Counted from the stretch's first letter, positions 23,638 to 32,907 are shown. The stretch: 64,000 bases of DNA from Mycolicibacterium senegalense (GCF_019645875.1 NZ_CP081000.1:620001-684000); one strand, 5' to 3'. Numbers and translations: made by a program. The notes: a model not told the origin generated them from the letters alone.

Positions 23638-25977
23638 GTGTCTGACGTGCAGGGTGACCACATGGTGGCGGCGGCTCTACCAGACGGAGGGGTTTTGCCC
23701 TTCCCACCGGTTCCGTCGGGCAGTATCGCGGGCCGCACGTTGCAGGAGTCGACGTATCAGCCGCGCGCCGTTCCGAAACGGCTGCACGATGACTCGCCGA
23801 ACATCGTCATCGTCCTCATCGACGATGCGGGGCCCGGCCTGCCCTCGACGTTCGGTGGCGAGGTCACCACATCCACGCTCGATCGGATCTGCGCTGAAGG
23901 CGTGTCCTACAACCGCTTTCACACCACCGCGATGTGCTCGCCGACCCGCGCTTCGCTGCTGACGGGCCGCAACCACCACGAGATCGGCAATGGCCAGATC
24001 GCCGAGCTGGCCAACGACTGGGACGGCTACGCAGGCAAGATCCCGCGGTCGAGTGCCACTGTGGCCGAGGTGCTCAAGCAGTACGGCTACGCCACATCGG
24101 CCTTCGGAAAGTGGCACAACACCCCCGCCGAAGAAACCACCGCGGCCGGACCGTTCGAGAACTGGCCCACCGGTTTGGGTTTCGAGTACTTCTACGGCTT
24201 CCTGGCCGGTGAGGCCTCGCAGTACGAACCGAACCTGGTGCGCAACACCACCGTCGTCGCCCCGCCGAAAACCGCCGAAGAGGGCTACCACCTCTCCGAG
24301 GACCTGGCCGACGACGCGATTTCATGGCTGCGCCGGCACAAGGCGTTCAACGCCGACAAGCCGTTCTTCATGTACTGGGCCAGCGGCGCCATCCACGGCC
24401 CGCACCACATCATGAAGGAATGGGCGGACAAATATGCCGGCAAGTTCGACGACGGCTGGGATGCTTACCGGGACCGCGTCTTCGAGCGCGCCAAGGGCAA
24501 GGGCTGGATCCCGCAGGACTGTGCCCTGACCGAACGCGATCCGCAGCTCGCGGCGTGGGACGACATCCCCGAGGACGAGAAGCCCTTCCAGCGCCGGCTG
24601 ATGGAGGTCGCGGCCGGCTACGGCGAGCACGTCGACGTCCAGGTGGGGCGCATCGCCGACGAGCTCGAATCGCTCGGCTACGCCGAGAACACGTTGTTCC
24701 TCTACATCTGGGGCGACAACGGTTCATCAGGTGAAGGCCAGAACGGCACCATCGCTGAACTGTTGGCGCAGAACGGTATTCCCACCACGGTGCGCCAGCA
24801 CATCGATGCCCTCGACGAGTTGGGTGGCCTCGACGTGCTGGGCTCCCCGCTGGTCGACAACCAGTACCACGCCGCCTGGGCATGGGCCGGTAGCACTCCG
24901 TACAAGGGGATGAAGCTGCTCGCCTCCCATCTGGGTGGTACGCGCAACCCCATGGCCGTGCGCTGGCCGGCACGGATCACCCCGGACGCCGCTCCCCGTG
25001 ACGTGTTCCTGCACTGCAACGACATCGTGCCGACCATCTACGACATCGTCGGCATCGTGCCCCCGCAGATGGTCAACGGTGAACCTCAGATGCCGATCGC
25101 CGGAGCGAGTTTCGCCCGCACACTGGCAGATCGGGACGCACCCGGCGGCAAGAAGACCCAGTACTTCGAGATCATGGGCAGCCGCGGTATCTACCACGAC
25201 GGCTGGTGGGCCTCGGCCCGCGGGCCCCGGCTCCCCTGGGTGCCGGGCCAGCCGCCGGGCATCGCCACCTGGACACCCGACAACGACGTATGGGAGCTGT
25301 ACCACCTCGACGAAGACTGGTCACAGGCCCACGATCTCGCTGCCGAACAGCCCGAGAAGCTGGCTCAGATGCGCGAGATGTTCATGGTCGAAGCCGCACG
25401 CAATGCCGTGCTGCCCGTCGGCGGTGGCCTGTGGGTTCCGGTCTATCACCCCGAGCTGCGTATCACGCCGCCCTACAAGGAATGGGAGTTCTCCGGCGAC
25501 ACCATCCGGATGCCGGAGTTCTGTGCGCCTGCCCTGGGCAACAAGAACAACGTCGTCACCATCGACGTCGACATCCCCGCCAGCGCCAACGGGGTGCTGT
25601 ATGCCCTCGGGGCAGCGGCCGGAGGACTGACCCTCTACCTGGACGAGGGCTACCTCTGCTACGAGTACAACCTCTTCATCCTGCAGCGCACCAAGATTCG
25701 GTCCGAATCCAAGGTGCCGCCAGGACGAGCAACGCTCACGGTGACCACCCAGTACGCGGACCCGCGCCCGGCCGGCCCGCTCGACATCACCGTGGCCCGC
25801 AACGGCGAGACGATCGCAGGCGGGCAGGTTCCGATCAGCGCGCCGCTGCTGTTCACCGCCAACGACTGCCTCGACATCGGTACATGCCTCGGCTCGCCGG
25901 TATCACTCGACTATCGCGAACGCGCGCCCTTCCCCTTCGAGGGACGGATCCACCGCGTCCACGTGGCATACACCTGA
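23638..25977 (+). CDS. Arylsulfatase (sulfatase family)
   Basis: 779-residue type-I sulfatase. The formylglycine-forming cysteine is C100 in CSPTRASLLTGR; metal-binding aspartates lie in IVIVLIDDAG (about 57-66), and FGKWHNTP is also conserved. The C-terminal third (after about 560) is a beta-rich extension. It hydrolyses sulfate esters and needs a formylglycine-generating enzyme encoded elsewhere. No signal peptide is visible, so it is probably cytoplasmic. GTG 23638 has GAGGAG about 9 bases upstream. A DUF1254 lipoprotein gene follows after 31 bases. Confidence 0.93.
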   Translation: MSDVQGDHMVAAALPDGGVLPFPPVPSGSIAGRTLQESTYQPRAVPKRLHDDSPNIVIVLIDDAGPGLPSTFGGEVTTSTLDRICAEGVSYNRFHTTAMCSPTRASLLTGRNHHEIGNGQIAELANDWDGYAGKIPRSSATVAEVLKQYGYATSAFGKWHNTPAEETTAAGPFENWPTGLGFEYFYGFLAGEASQYEPNLVRNTTVVAPPKTAEEGYHLSEDLADDAISWLRRHKAFNADKPFFMYWASGAIHGPHHIMKEWADKYAGKFDDGWDAYRDRVFERAKGKGWIPQDCALTERDPQLAAWDDIPEDEKPFQRRLMEVAAGYGEHVDVQVGRIADELESLGYAENTLFLYIWGDNGSSGEGQNGTIAELLAQNGIPTTVRQHIDALDELGGLDVLGSPLVDNQYHAAWAWAGSTPYKGMKLLASHLGGTRNPMAVRWPARITPDAAPRDVFLHCNDIVPTIYDIVGIVPPQMVNGEPQMPIAGASFARTLADRDAPGGKKTQYFEIMGSRGIYHDGWWASARGPRLPWVPGQPPGIATWTPDNDVWELYHLDEDWSQAHDLAAEQPEKLAQMREMFMVEAARNAVLPVGGGLWVPVYHPELRITPPYKEWEFSGDTIRMPEFCAPALGNKNNVVTIDVDIPASANGVLYALGAAAGGLTLYLDEGYLCYEYNLFILQRTKIRSESKVPPGRATLTVTTQYADPRPAGPLDITVARNGETIAGGQVPISAPLLFTANDCLDIGTCLGSPVSLDYRERAPFPFEGRIHRVHVAYT

Positions 25978-26008
25978 TCGGCAAAACCTCATAGACGAAA
26001 GGCTTTTC

Positions 26009-27451
26009 GTGAAAATGGATCGACGCACGGCCAGGTGGCTGGTCGCGCTCGGCACCACGATGCTGATGATGGTCACCTCGGCATGCTCGCCGTCGTCCCC
26101 CGAACAACCAGCCGAACCCGGGCAGCTGACACCGGCTGAGGCCAAGACCATCGCGCTGGACGCGTACGTCTACGGCTACTCCCTGGCGACTGTCGAGATG
26201 ACGCGACGGGTGATGACGAATGTCGACAAGGTTGAGGCGCCGCGGGCGCCGATGGGACAGCTGATGCGGATGCGCGAGTATCCGAACGCTCAGTTCCGCG
26301 ACGTCACCGCGCCCAACGCGGACACGCTGTACACAAACGGATTCATCGACGTCAAGAACGAGCCGTGGGTGTTGAGCCTGCCCGACGCTCACGACCGTTA
26401 CTACCTGTTCCCGATGCTCGATGCCTACACCAACGTGTTCGAGGTTCCCGGGAAGCGCACTACGGGCACCGGTCCGCAGACCTACGCCATCACCGGGCCC
26501 GGTTGGAAGGGCACGCTGCCGCCGGGCGTGACGGAGTACAAGTCGCCTACCTCGACGGTGTGGCTGCTGGGACGCATCTACTGCGATGGCACACCCGAGG
26601 ACTACGCCGCTGTGCACAAGCTGCAGGACGAGATCTCGCTGGTGCCGCTCAGCTCGTACGGCAAGCCCTACACGCCACCGGCCGGCAAGGTCGATCCGGC
26701 AATCGACATGAAGACCCCGGTCCGCGATCAGGTCAACAACCTCAGCACCGAGGACTACTTCAACCTGGTGGCCACCTTGATGAAGGACAACCCGCCCACC
26801 GAAGCGGACAAACCCATCGTGGACAAGATGGCCAAGCTCGGCATCGTCGCGGGGGAGAAGTTCGAGCTGAACAAGCTCGGTTCCGATGTCGCCGCGGCTC
26901 TGCAGTCGGTGCCCAAGGACGGCGCCGCGAAGATCATGTCCCGCTTCAACGAGTTGGAGGACGTCAACGGCTGGCGGTTCACCACACAGACCGGTGAGTA
27001 CGGCACCGACTACCTGCAGCGCGCGCTGATCACCTATGTCGGTCTTGGCGCCAACCGGCCACAGGATGCGGTCTACCCGACCTCGGAGACCGACGCCGAT
27101 GGGCAGGCCTACGACGGCGCCGACAAGTACACCGTGCACTTCGACAAGGGCCAGTTCCCGCCTGTCGATGGGTTCTGGTCACTGACCATGTACGACGAGG
27201 GTTTCTTCTTCGTCGACAACCCGCTCGACCGCTACACGTTGAGCCAACGGAACGCATTCGTCACCAACCCGGACGGGTCGGTCGATCTCTACCTGCAGCA
27301 CGACAACCCCGGCCCACAAAAGGAAGCCAACTGGCTGCCCGCGCCGGCCGGCAAGTTCAACCTCATGCTGCGCCTGTACTGGCCGAGGGAAACCGCGCCG
27401 TCGATCATCGACGGGACGTGGAAGCCACCGGCCATCAAGAAGGTCCCCTGA
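26009..27451 (+). CDS. DUF1254/DUF1214 domain lipoprotein
   Basis: 480-residue exported lipoprotein. A basic N-terminus and hydrophobic stretch end in the lipobox VTSAC with C26 as the lipidated residue. The N-terminal half is DUF1254 (AYVYGYSLATVEMTRRVMTN, NADTLYTNGFIDV) and the C-terminal half DUF1214 (GFWSLTMYDEGFFFVDNPLD). The family's function is unknown. GTG 26009 has AAAGG 6 bases upstream; ATG 26015 is an alternative. It sits directly behind the arylsulfatase and is closed by a strong hairpin, so the pair is one transcription unit. Confidence 0.9.
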   Translation: MKMDRRTARWLVALGTTMLMMVTSACSPSSPEQPAEPGQLTPAEAKTIALDAYVYGYSLATVEMTRRVMTNVDKVEAPRAPMGQLMRMREYPNAQFRDVTAPNADTLYTNGFIDVKNEPWVLSLPDAHDRYYLFPMLDAYTNVFEVPGKRTTGTGPQTYAITGPGWKGTLPPGVTEYKSPTSTVWLLGRIYCDGTPEDYAAVHKLQDEISLVPLSSYGKPYTPPAGKVDPAIDMKTPVRDQVNNLSTEDYFNLVATLMKDNPPTEADKPIVDKMAKLGIVAGEKFELNKLGSDVAAALQSVPKDGAAKIMSRFNELEDVNGWRFTTQTGEYGTDYLQRALITYVGLGANRPQDAVYPTSETDADGQAYDGADKYTVHFDKGQFPPVDGFWSLTMYDEGFFFVDNPLDRYTLSQRNAFVTNPDGSVDLYLQHDNPGPQKEANWLPAPAGKFNLMLRLYWPRETAPSIIDGTWKPPAIKKVP

Positions 27452-27480
27452 CAGGGCTTGCCGGGAATTTGCCAAATTAA

Positions 27481-27523
27481 AAACGAGATGGCTGCCACAC
27501 CAGGTGTGGCAGCCATCTCGTTT
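27481..27523. terminator. 21-bp perfect hairpin terminator
   Basis: A near-perfect palindrome: 27481-27501 pairs with 27503-27523 around a single base; in RNA this gives a stem of about 20 bp with a tiny loop. The core reads ATGGCTGCCACACC. It begins 29 bases after the DUF1254 stop and ends 100 bases before the stop of the opposing STAS gene, so it can terminate both. Its outer arms are AAACGAG and CTCGTTT. Confidence 0.75.
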
Positions 27524-27623
27524 ATTCGGGTGTAGCAAGGGCTACATGTGCACCGCCCGGTGGCGATGGCGAAGCAGGCGGGTCAACCAGCGGACATCGA
27601 TCAACATTGCATCGGCCTTTCTG

Positions 27624-28073
27624 TCAGGCGCTCTTGATAAGCAGGGGGAGCAACCGGCGGCGTGCCGTGTTGCCTTCGGCGAAGTGATGCAGGGCTTCTG
27701 GCACCGACGAGCTGAGCGGGACGCCCACCTGCTGGCGACGAATCTCGGTGACGACCGGCTGGCTGGCGACCACCGACCAGTCCACGCCGAGCGTGCCGCA
27801 CCTTTCATCGATGTCGTAGAACAGCGAGATCGCCTGCGGGGCAAAGCTGTTCACGCCACTCAGGTCGAGTGCCAACGGCTTCTCCGCGAGGATGAACCGA
27901 TTTGCATACGACGCGATCTGGTCGATGTTGTTGCTGTCGATATCTCCCTTGACGGTCACCACTGTCGCCAGCTGGCGGCATACCGCGCGCATCGATGCGC
28001 CCTCGCAGATGACTGCCGAGTTTCCGTACCGAAAGTGTCGATCCATTGCCGGGGTGTTGTTCGTGAATGTCAT
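27624..28073 (-). CDS. STAS-domain protein (anti-sigma antagonist-like)
   Basis: 149 residues. The central part (VVTVKGDIDSNNIDQIASYA, LALDLSGVNSFAPQAISLFY) has the STAS pattern of anti-sigma-factor antagonists, with the loop serine replaced by the SGVNSF context, so phospho-control cannot be asserted. It may bind an anti-sigma kinase elsewhere. ATG 28073 has GGGAGG upstream. No sigma, kinase or phosphatase gene adjoins it; the 147 bases before it hold no recognised gene. Confidence 0.8.
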   Translation of the reverse strand: MTFTNNTPAMDRHFRYGNSAVICEGASMRAVCRQLATVVTVKGDIDSNNIDQIASYANRFILAEKPLALDLSGVNSFAPQAISLFYDIDERCGTLGVDWSVVASQPVVTEIRRQQVGVPLSSSVPEALHHFAEGNTARRRLLPLLIKSA

Positions 28074-28220
28074 GATCAGCCTCCCGCCTTCTTTCCTGAG
28101 CTCTGGCTGAGCTCCGTCGCGTCAACCTGTCCCCAAAGTTATGCGGGCAATCTAAGGCGGCTGGGTGGCCAGCGTTAATACTTTGCTAAGAACCCTTCCG
28201 GGCTTACTCGTCGGTAAGGT

Positions 28221-28841
28221 TCACACGATCAGGACGTCGAGGGTTCGAGGTCCGTGGACGCCTTCTACCCGCTGTAGTTCGATGTCGCTGGTGGCGCTGG
28301 GGCCGGAGATGAAGGTCAGGGGCCGCGTCGGCGTCAGCCCGGCGAACGCCTGCGACACGGTGTCCACGATCTGATCGGCCCGCACCACACAGAGGTGGTG
28401 GTCTGGCACCAGGGTCAGTGCCCGCCGTCCTTGGGTGGGGCCGGCGTCGAGCACGATCGTGCCGGTCGCGGCGATGCCGAGCGCACATCCGGTCAGCACT
28501 GCATCGGCGCGGTCGAGGTCGGCGACGCCCAGTGTCGGCTCGTCGAGGACCGTCGTCAGTCCCGCCACCCACTCGGGTGGCAGATCGGCGGGGATGACCA
28601 CGGTGGCCTCCGGGCCGACCAGTGCGCGGACCGTCGACGCGATCGCCTCCGGCGCGATGCGGTGTACCCGGGCCCGATACTCGGCGACTGCTTCAGCGAA
28701 CCGTTCGATGTTGCCCGGGCCGGTCAGCGGCTCGCGGTGGTAGTCACGTGGAATCAGCACCGGCTGCGGTGGCGCGGACGCCAGGGCGGCCCGGATCCGT
28801 CCCAGCACCGCAGCCTTGGCTTCAGGCGTCGGGCCGGTCAT
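28221..28841 (-). CDS. lutC: Lactate utilization protein C (LUD domain)
   Basis: 206-residue LutC/YkgG-type LUD protein. It contains VADLDRADAVLTGCALGIAA, TGTIVLDAGPTQGRRALTLV and a C-terminal FISGPSATSDIELQRVEGVH motif shared by the family. It is one of three subunits of the LutABC L-lactate oxidation complex. ATG 28841 has AGGAGG upstream; the frame open to 29174 lies within lutB. Its start overlaps the lutB stop by four bases. Confidence 0.93.
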   Translation of the reverse strand: MTGPTPEAKAAVLGRIRAALASAPPQPVLIPRDYHREPLTGPGNIERFAEAVAEYRARVHRIAPEAIASTVRALVGPEATVVIPADLPPEWVAGLTTVLDEPTLGVADLDRADAVLTGCALGIAATGTIVLDAGPTQGRRALTLVPDHHLCVVRADQIVDTVSQAFAGLTPTRPLTFISGPSATSDIELQRVEGVHGPRTLDVLIV

Positions 28842-30304
28842 CCTTGCCCCTCCTGATGCGTGCGGCTCCACCATTGTCGGAATGTCTCCGCAGGCGGTTG
28901 GGGAATGTCGCGGCTGGCGGTCCATTTGGAGGCAGGCCAGGGCAGCGCGGTGATGCGGTGGTCGCGCCCGGCGATCAGCCGCCCGGCACTCAGGGCCTTC
29001 TCGGCCAGTGAAAACCGGCCCGCACCGGCCATCGCCCACCCTGCGGCCTTCATGGCCAGGTCTTGCCCGCCGGGTAACCCTCCTCTGTCTTGGTCCACCT
29101 GCTCGGCTCGCAGATGGACAAGGATCGACGGGATGTCGATGCGGACCGGGCACGCTTCGAAGCACGCCCCGCACAGCGAAGAGGCATACGGCAGGCTGGC
29201 GTTGGGATCATCATGACCGGTGGTGCCGGTGAGCTGAGGACTCAGGATCGCCCCGATCGGTCCCGGGTACACCGACCCGTAGGCGTGGCCGCCGGTGCGT
29301 TCATAGACCGGGCACACGTTCAGGCACGCGCTGCAGCGGATGCAGTGCAGGGCGGCGCGGCCCACCTCGTCGGCCAGCACCCGGGTGCGGCCGTTGTCCA
29401 GCAGGACCAGGTGGAACTGCTGCGGCCCGTCGCCGGGATGCACGCCCGTCCACATCGAGGTGTACGGGTTCATCCGTTCCGCGGTCGAGGAGCGCGGCAG
29501 CAACTGCATGAAGACCTCGAGATCGGTGAACGTCGGCACGATCTTCTCGATCCCCATCACGGTGATCAGCGTCTGCGGCAGTGTCAGGCACATCCGTCCG
29601 TTGCCTTCGGACTCCACGACCGCCAGCGTCCCGGTCTCGGCGATGCCGAAGTTGGCGCCGCTCACCGCGACCTCGGCGGTGAGGAACTTGCGGCGTAGGT
29701 GGGCCCGGGCCGCCATCGCCAATACGCGGGGGTCGTCGGTGAGCTCACCGGCATCGGGCATTTCGCGCGTGAAGATCTCACGGATCTCGGCGCGGTTGCG
29801 GTGGATCGCCGGCACCAGGATGTGGCTCGGTTTGTCGTGACCGAGCTGCACGATGAGCTCGGCCAGATCGGTTTCGAACGCGGCGATGCCCTGGGCTTCC
29901 AGGTACTCGTTGAGGCCGATCTCCTGGGTGGCCATCGACTTGACCTTGACCACCTCGTCGGAGCCGGTGGCGCGGATCAGGTCGGCGACGATGCGGTTGG
30001 CCTCGTCGGCGTCGCGGGCCCAGTGCACCACACCGCCACGCTGGGTGACGTTGTCCTCCAGCTGGACGAGCAACTCGGGAAGCCGCGCCATGACGTCCTG
30101 CTTGAGCGCGCTGCCCGCGGCGCGCAACTGCTCCCAGTCGTCGCATTCACGTATGGCGTTGAGCCGCTTGGTGCGAATGGTGTGGGTGGCATGGCCGATG
30201 TTGCGGCGCAACTGAGAATCGGCCAGCGCGGTGCGGGCGGCTTGCGGAAAAGGGACGTCGCCGCGCAGGTTGCCGACGCCCGGAGTTCCCAGGAAGGCGG
30301 TCAT
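28838..30304 (-). CDS. lutB: Lactate utilization iron-sulfur protein B
   Basis: 488-residue LutB protein: an N-terminal LUD domain (HWARDADEANRIVADLIRAT, GIAETGTLAVVESEGNGRMC) and a C-terminal ferredoxin-like domain with two 4Fe-4S motifs, CIRCSACLNVCP and CGACFEACP. It passes electrons during oxidation of L-lactate to pyruvate. ATG 30304 overlaps the lutA stop by four bases; the longer frame to 30511 lies inside lutA. The pair of four-base overlaps makes lutABC a tightly coupled operon. Confidence 0.94.
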   Translation of the reverse strand: MTAFLGTPGVGNLRGDVPFPQAARTALADSQLRRNIGHATHTIRTKRLNAIRECDDWEQLRAAGSALKQDVMARLPELLVQLEDNVTQRGGVVHWARDADEANRIVADLIRATGSDEVVKVKSMATQEIGLNEYLEAQGIAAFETDLAELIVQLGHDKPSHILVPAIHRNRAEIREIFTREMPDAGELTDDPRVLAMAARAHLRRKFLTAEVAVSGANFGIAETGTLAVVESEGNGRMCLTLPQTLITVMGIEKIVPTFTDLEVFMQLLPRSSTAERMNPYTSMWTGVHPGDGPQQFHLVLLDNGRTRVLADEVGRAALHCIRCSACLNVCPVYERTGGHAYGSVYPGPIGAILSPQLTGTTGHDDPNASLPYASSLCGACFEACPVRIDIPSILVHLRAEQVDQDRGGLPGGQDLAMKAAGWAMAGAGRFSLAEKALSAGRLIAGRDHRITALPWPASKWTASRDIPQPPAETFRQWWSRTHQEGQG

Positions 30305-31035
30305 CCTCGGGCCGCCAGGATCTCGGCCAGGTGCACGGTGCGCACCCCGGAACGCAGCCGGCTCAGTCCGCCGCCGATGTGCATCAGGCACGACGAGTCC
30401 CCGGCGCTGCACACCTCGGCCTCGGTCTCCAGGATGTGGCCCATCTTGTCGGCCAGCATCGCCGTGGAGGTGTCGGCGTTCTTGATCGCGAACGTTCCCC
30501 CGAAACCGCAACAGGATTCGGCCTCGGGCAACTCCACCAACGTCAGGCCCCGCACGTGGCGCAGCAGCCGCAGTGGTTTGTCGCCCACGCCGAGCATGCG
30601 CAACGAATGACAGGTCGGGTGATAGGTGACGCGGTGCGGATAGTAGGCCCCGACATCATCGACCCCGAGCACGTCGACCAGCAGCTCGGACAACTCATAG
30701 GTCTTGGTGGCCAGCGCCTCGGCACGGGTGGCCAGCGCTTCGTCACCGGCACGGCGGGCCACCATCGCGTGCTGGTGACGTGCCGAACCCACACACGAGC
30801 CTGACGGGGCGACCACCGCGTCGCAGTTCGCGGATTCGAACGCCGCGACGTGATTGCGCACCAGCGCGGTGGCTTCTTGCAGGTAGCCGGTATTGACATG
30901 CATTTGGCCACAACAGGTTTGACCCTCCGGGAACACCACCTGATGGCCCAGGCGCTCGAGCAACTGCACCGTGGCGATCGCCGCGGGCGGAAACATGGCA
31001 TCCGCCAGACAGGTCGCGAACAGGGCGATTCGCAT
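30301..31035 (-). CDS. lutA: Lactate utilization protein A (CCG domains)
   Basis: 244-residue protein with two cysteine-rich CCG domains (TCCGQMHVNTGY, SCCGFGGTFAIK) of the type found in heterodisulfide-reductase and glycolate-oxidase subunits. It is the first gene of lutABC. ATG 31035 has AGGAG with 5-base spacing; GTG 31041 overlaps that site and is less likely. No lactate permease and no GntR/LutR regulator is adjacent. Confidence 0.93.
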   Translation of the reverse strand: MRIALFATCLADAMFPPAAIATVQLLERLGHQVVFPEGQTCCGQMHVNTGYLQEATALVRNHVAAFESANCDAVVAPSGSCVGSARHQHAMVARRAGDEALATRAEALATKTYELSELLVDVLGVDDVGAYYPHRVTYHPTCHSLRMLGVGDKPLRLLRHVRGLTLVELPEAESCCGFGGTFAIKNADTSTAMLADKMGHILETEAEVCSAGDSSCLMHIGGGLSRLRSGVRTVHLAEILAARG

Positions 31036-31100
31036 GCGCACTCCTCAAGCGTGACGTGTCCACAGTACCGATCGGGTGGTGATGCGTTTTCCGATTCGAA

Positions 31101-31667
31101 TCAGGGCAGCCGTCGTAAATCCAGCGCGTAGAACAACTTGTCGTATCGCAGTTCACCCACCGCGACGAATCTCTCAAGCACCCCGTACCTCTTGAAGTCC
31201 AAGGACTCGTAGAGCCGGGCGGCGCGCTTGTTGTCAGCTCGGAGGTCCAGGGTCAACACCTCGACGTGTGATTCGGTAGCGGCCCGGATCAGCCCCTGCA
31301 TCAGGAGCCGACCGATGCCCAGGCCTTGCCACCGTGGGTCGACTGCCACTTTCTCGACGTCCGCGTGGGGTCGGTGCGTCGGACGCGCATACCGGCGCCA
31401 ATAAGCGAATCCGGCCGGCTGCCCGTCCACTTCCGCGACGAGCAATGCGGCGTCACCGGTCACCACCGCGTCGACTGTTGCATCCAGCAGTTCGGCAACC
31501 TCGGCCTCGGTCGGTGGATCGACCCAACCCAACGCGGCGCCTCCGGCCACCAAGTGCTGCAGGAGTGCCGTGATGGCTCCTGTCAGCGGTGGTACGCGAT
31601 CAGGTGAGTCGACGGAAACAATCCGAACTGCTGTCGACCCGACCATCACCGAAGTATCCCAAGCCAT
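31101..31667 (-). CDS. GNAT family N-acetyltransferase
   Basis: 188-residue acetyltransferase. The acetyl-CoA binding motif is visible in VEKVAVDPRWQGLGIGRLLM (R/Q-x-x-G-x-G), followed by LTLDLRADNKRAARLYESLD. The substrate is unknown. ATG 31667 (GAGG 8 bases upstream) is preferred; ATG 31646 is possible. It lies 10 bases downstream of the LigD-type polymerase gene on the same strand, so the two may be co-expressed. Confidence 0.85.
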   Translation of the reverse strand: MAWDTSVMVGSTAVRIVSVDSPDRVPPLTGAITALLQHLVAGGAALGWVDPPTEAEVAELLDATVDAVVTGDAALLVAEVDGQPAGFAYWRRYARPTHRPHADVEKVAVDPRWQGLGIGRLLMQGLIRAATESHVEVLTLDLRADNKRAARLYESLDFKRYGVLERFVAVGELRYDKLFYALDLRRLP

Positions 31668-31677
31668 CCCGTAAGCC

Positions 31678-32907
31678 TCAGTGCTTCCACTGCGCGCCGC
31701 GGTAGTGCTCCCATGGGTTGTAGTCGGCGAGAAGTTCTTCCTGGGGCGGGCGCTCGGCCTCGGGCACGTGCTGCAGGTTGATCCGCACCCGGTACCAGAT
31801 CGAGCTCGGGCCGCGCATGCCGTCGAGCAGGACGTCGACGGGTTCGAGACGCGCGGCCGCCGCGGGATGGCGCTCGCGCCACACGTCCAGTGCCGCCATC
31901 GCCTCGTCCTTGGTCTTGGTCTTGGCGATCTCGATCAGCGGCATGCTCGATTGCCGTCGGCCGTCATGCGACCCGCCTTTGGGCGCCTTCTCGGCGGGGC
32001 CGAGTTCCTTGGCCAGCGCGAGCAGCGCATCCAACCCGCCGACCGTGATATCCATGCCCTCCCACGGATCGCCGAATTCGGCGAACCGCTCGGGCACCGT
32101 GGCCACCGTGAACGCCTCCGGGCGGCAGCCGTCGACCTCGTCCCAGCGCAACGGGGTGGACACCCGGGCATCGGGGGTGGCCCGCACCGAATAGGCCGAG
32201 GCCACCGTGCGGTCCTTGGCGTTCTGGTTGAAGTCGACGAACACCCGGGCGCCGCGCTCTTCCTTCCACCACCGCGCCGTCGCGAGCTCGGGTACACGTC
32301 GCTCCACCTCGCGGGCCACTGTCTCGGCCGCCAGCCGCACCTTGGTGAACGGCCACCTCGGGTGGATGCGCGCATAGATGTGGAACCCCCGGGAGCCTGA
32401 CGTCTTGGGCCACGCTGTCAGGCCGTGTTCCTCCAGCACCGCGCGGGCCACGTGGGCGACGTCGACGATCTGGGACCAGTCGACCCCGGGCATCGGGTCC
32501 AGGTCGACCCGTAGTTCGTCGGGATGGTCGAGGTCATCGGCCCGCACCGGGTGCGGGTTCAAGTCGACGCACCCGAGGTTCACCGCCCACGCCAGACCCG
32601 CCGTGTCGCGCAGCACCGCTTCCTTGGCCGACGTGCCCGATCGGTATTTGAGCTCGGCGACGTCCACATAGTCCGGCCGCTTCTCCGGCGCCCGTTTCTG
32701 GAAGACGGCCTCGGTGCCGATGCCTTTGACGAACCGTTTGAGGATCATCGGGCGCCCGTACACACCGCGCAACGCCCCATCGGCCACTGACCGGTAGTAG
32801 TTGATGAGGTCCAGCTTGGTCACGCGCGCGTCAGGGAAAACCACCTTGTCGGGGTTGCTGACGGCCACCTCGAGGCCGTCGATCTCCAGCGACACTGCAC
32901 CGGCCAT
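31678..32907 (-). CDS. polD2: Stand-alone LigD-type DNA primase-polymerase
   Basis: 409-residue protein corresponding to the polymerase module of LigD without ligase or nuclease parts. Conserved features are VSNPDKVVFP near residue 16, the metal-binding acidic pair in DELRVDLDPMPG, TSGSRGFHIYA and VFVDFNQNAKDRTVASAYSV. Such enzymes fill gaps with rNTPs or dNTPs during end joining or excision repair. Position next to fadD2 and fadE6 matches Rv0269c, the PolD2 gene of mycobacteria; the symbol rests on that synteny. ATG 32907 is chosen; the frame open to 33312 overlaps fadD2. Confidence 0.87.
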   Translation of the reverse strand: MAGAVSLEIDGLEVAVSNPDKVVFPDARVTKLDLINYYRSVADGALRGVYGRPMILKRFVKGIGTEAVFQKRAPEKRPDYVDVAELKYRSGTSAKEAVLRDTAGLAWAVNLGCVDLNPHPVRADDLDHPDELRVDLDPMPGVDWSQIVDVAHVARAVLEEHGLTAWPKTSGSRGFHIYARIHPRWPFTKVRLAAETVAREVERRVPELATARWWKEERGARVFVDFNQNAKDRTVASAYSVRATPDARVSTPLRWDEVDGCRPEAFTVATVPERFAEFGDPWEGMDITVGGLDALLALAKELGPAEKAPKGGSHDGRRQSSMPLIEIAKTKTKDEAMAALDVWRERHPAAAARLEPVDVLLDGMRGPSSIWYRVRINLQHVPEAERPPQEELLADYNPWEHYRGAQWKH

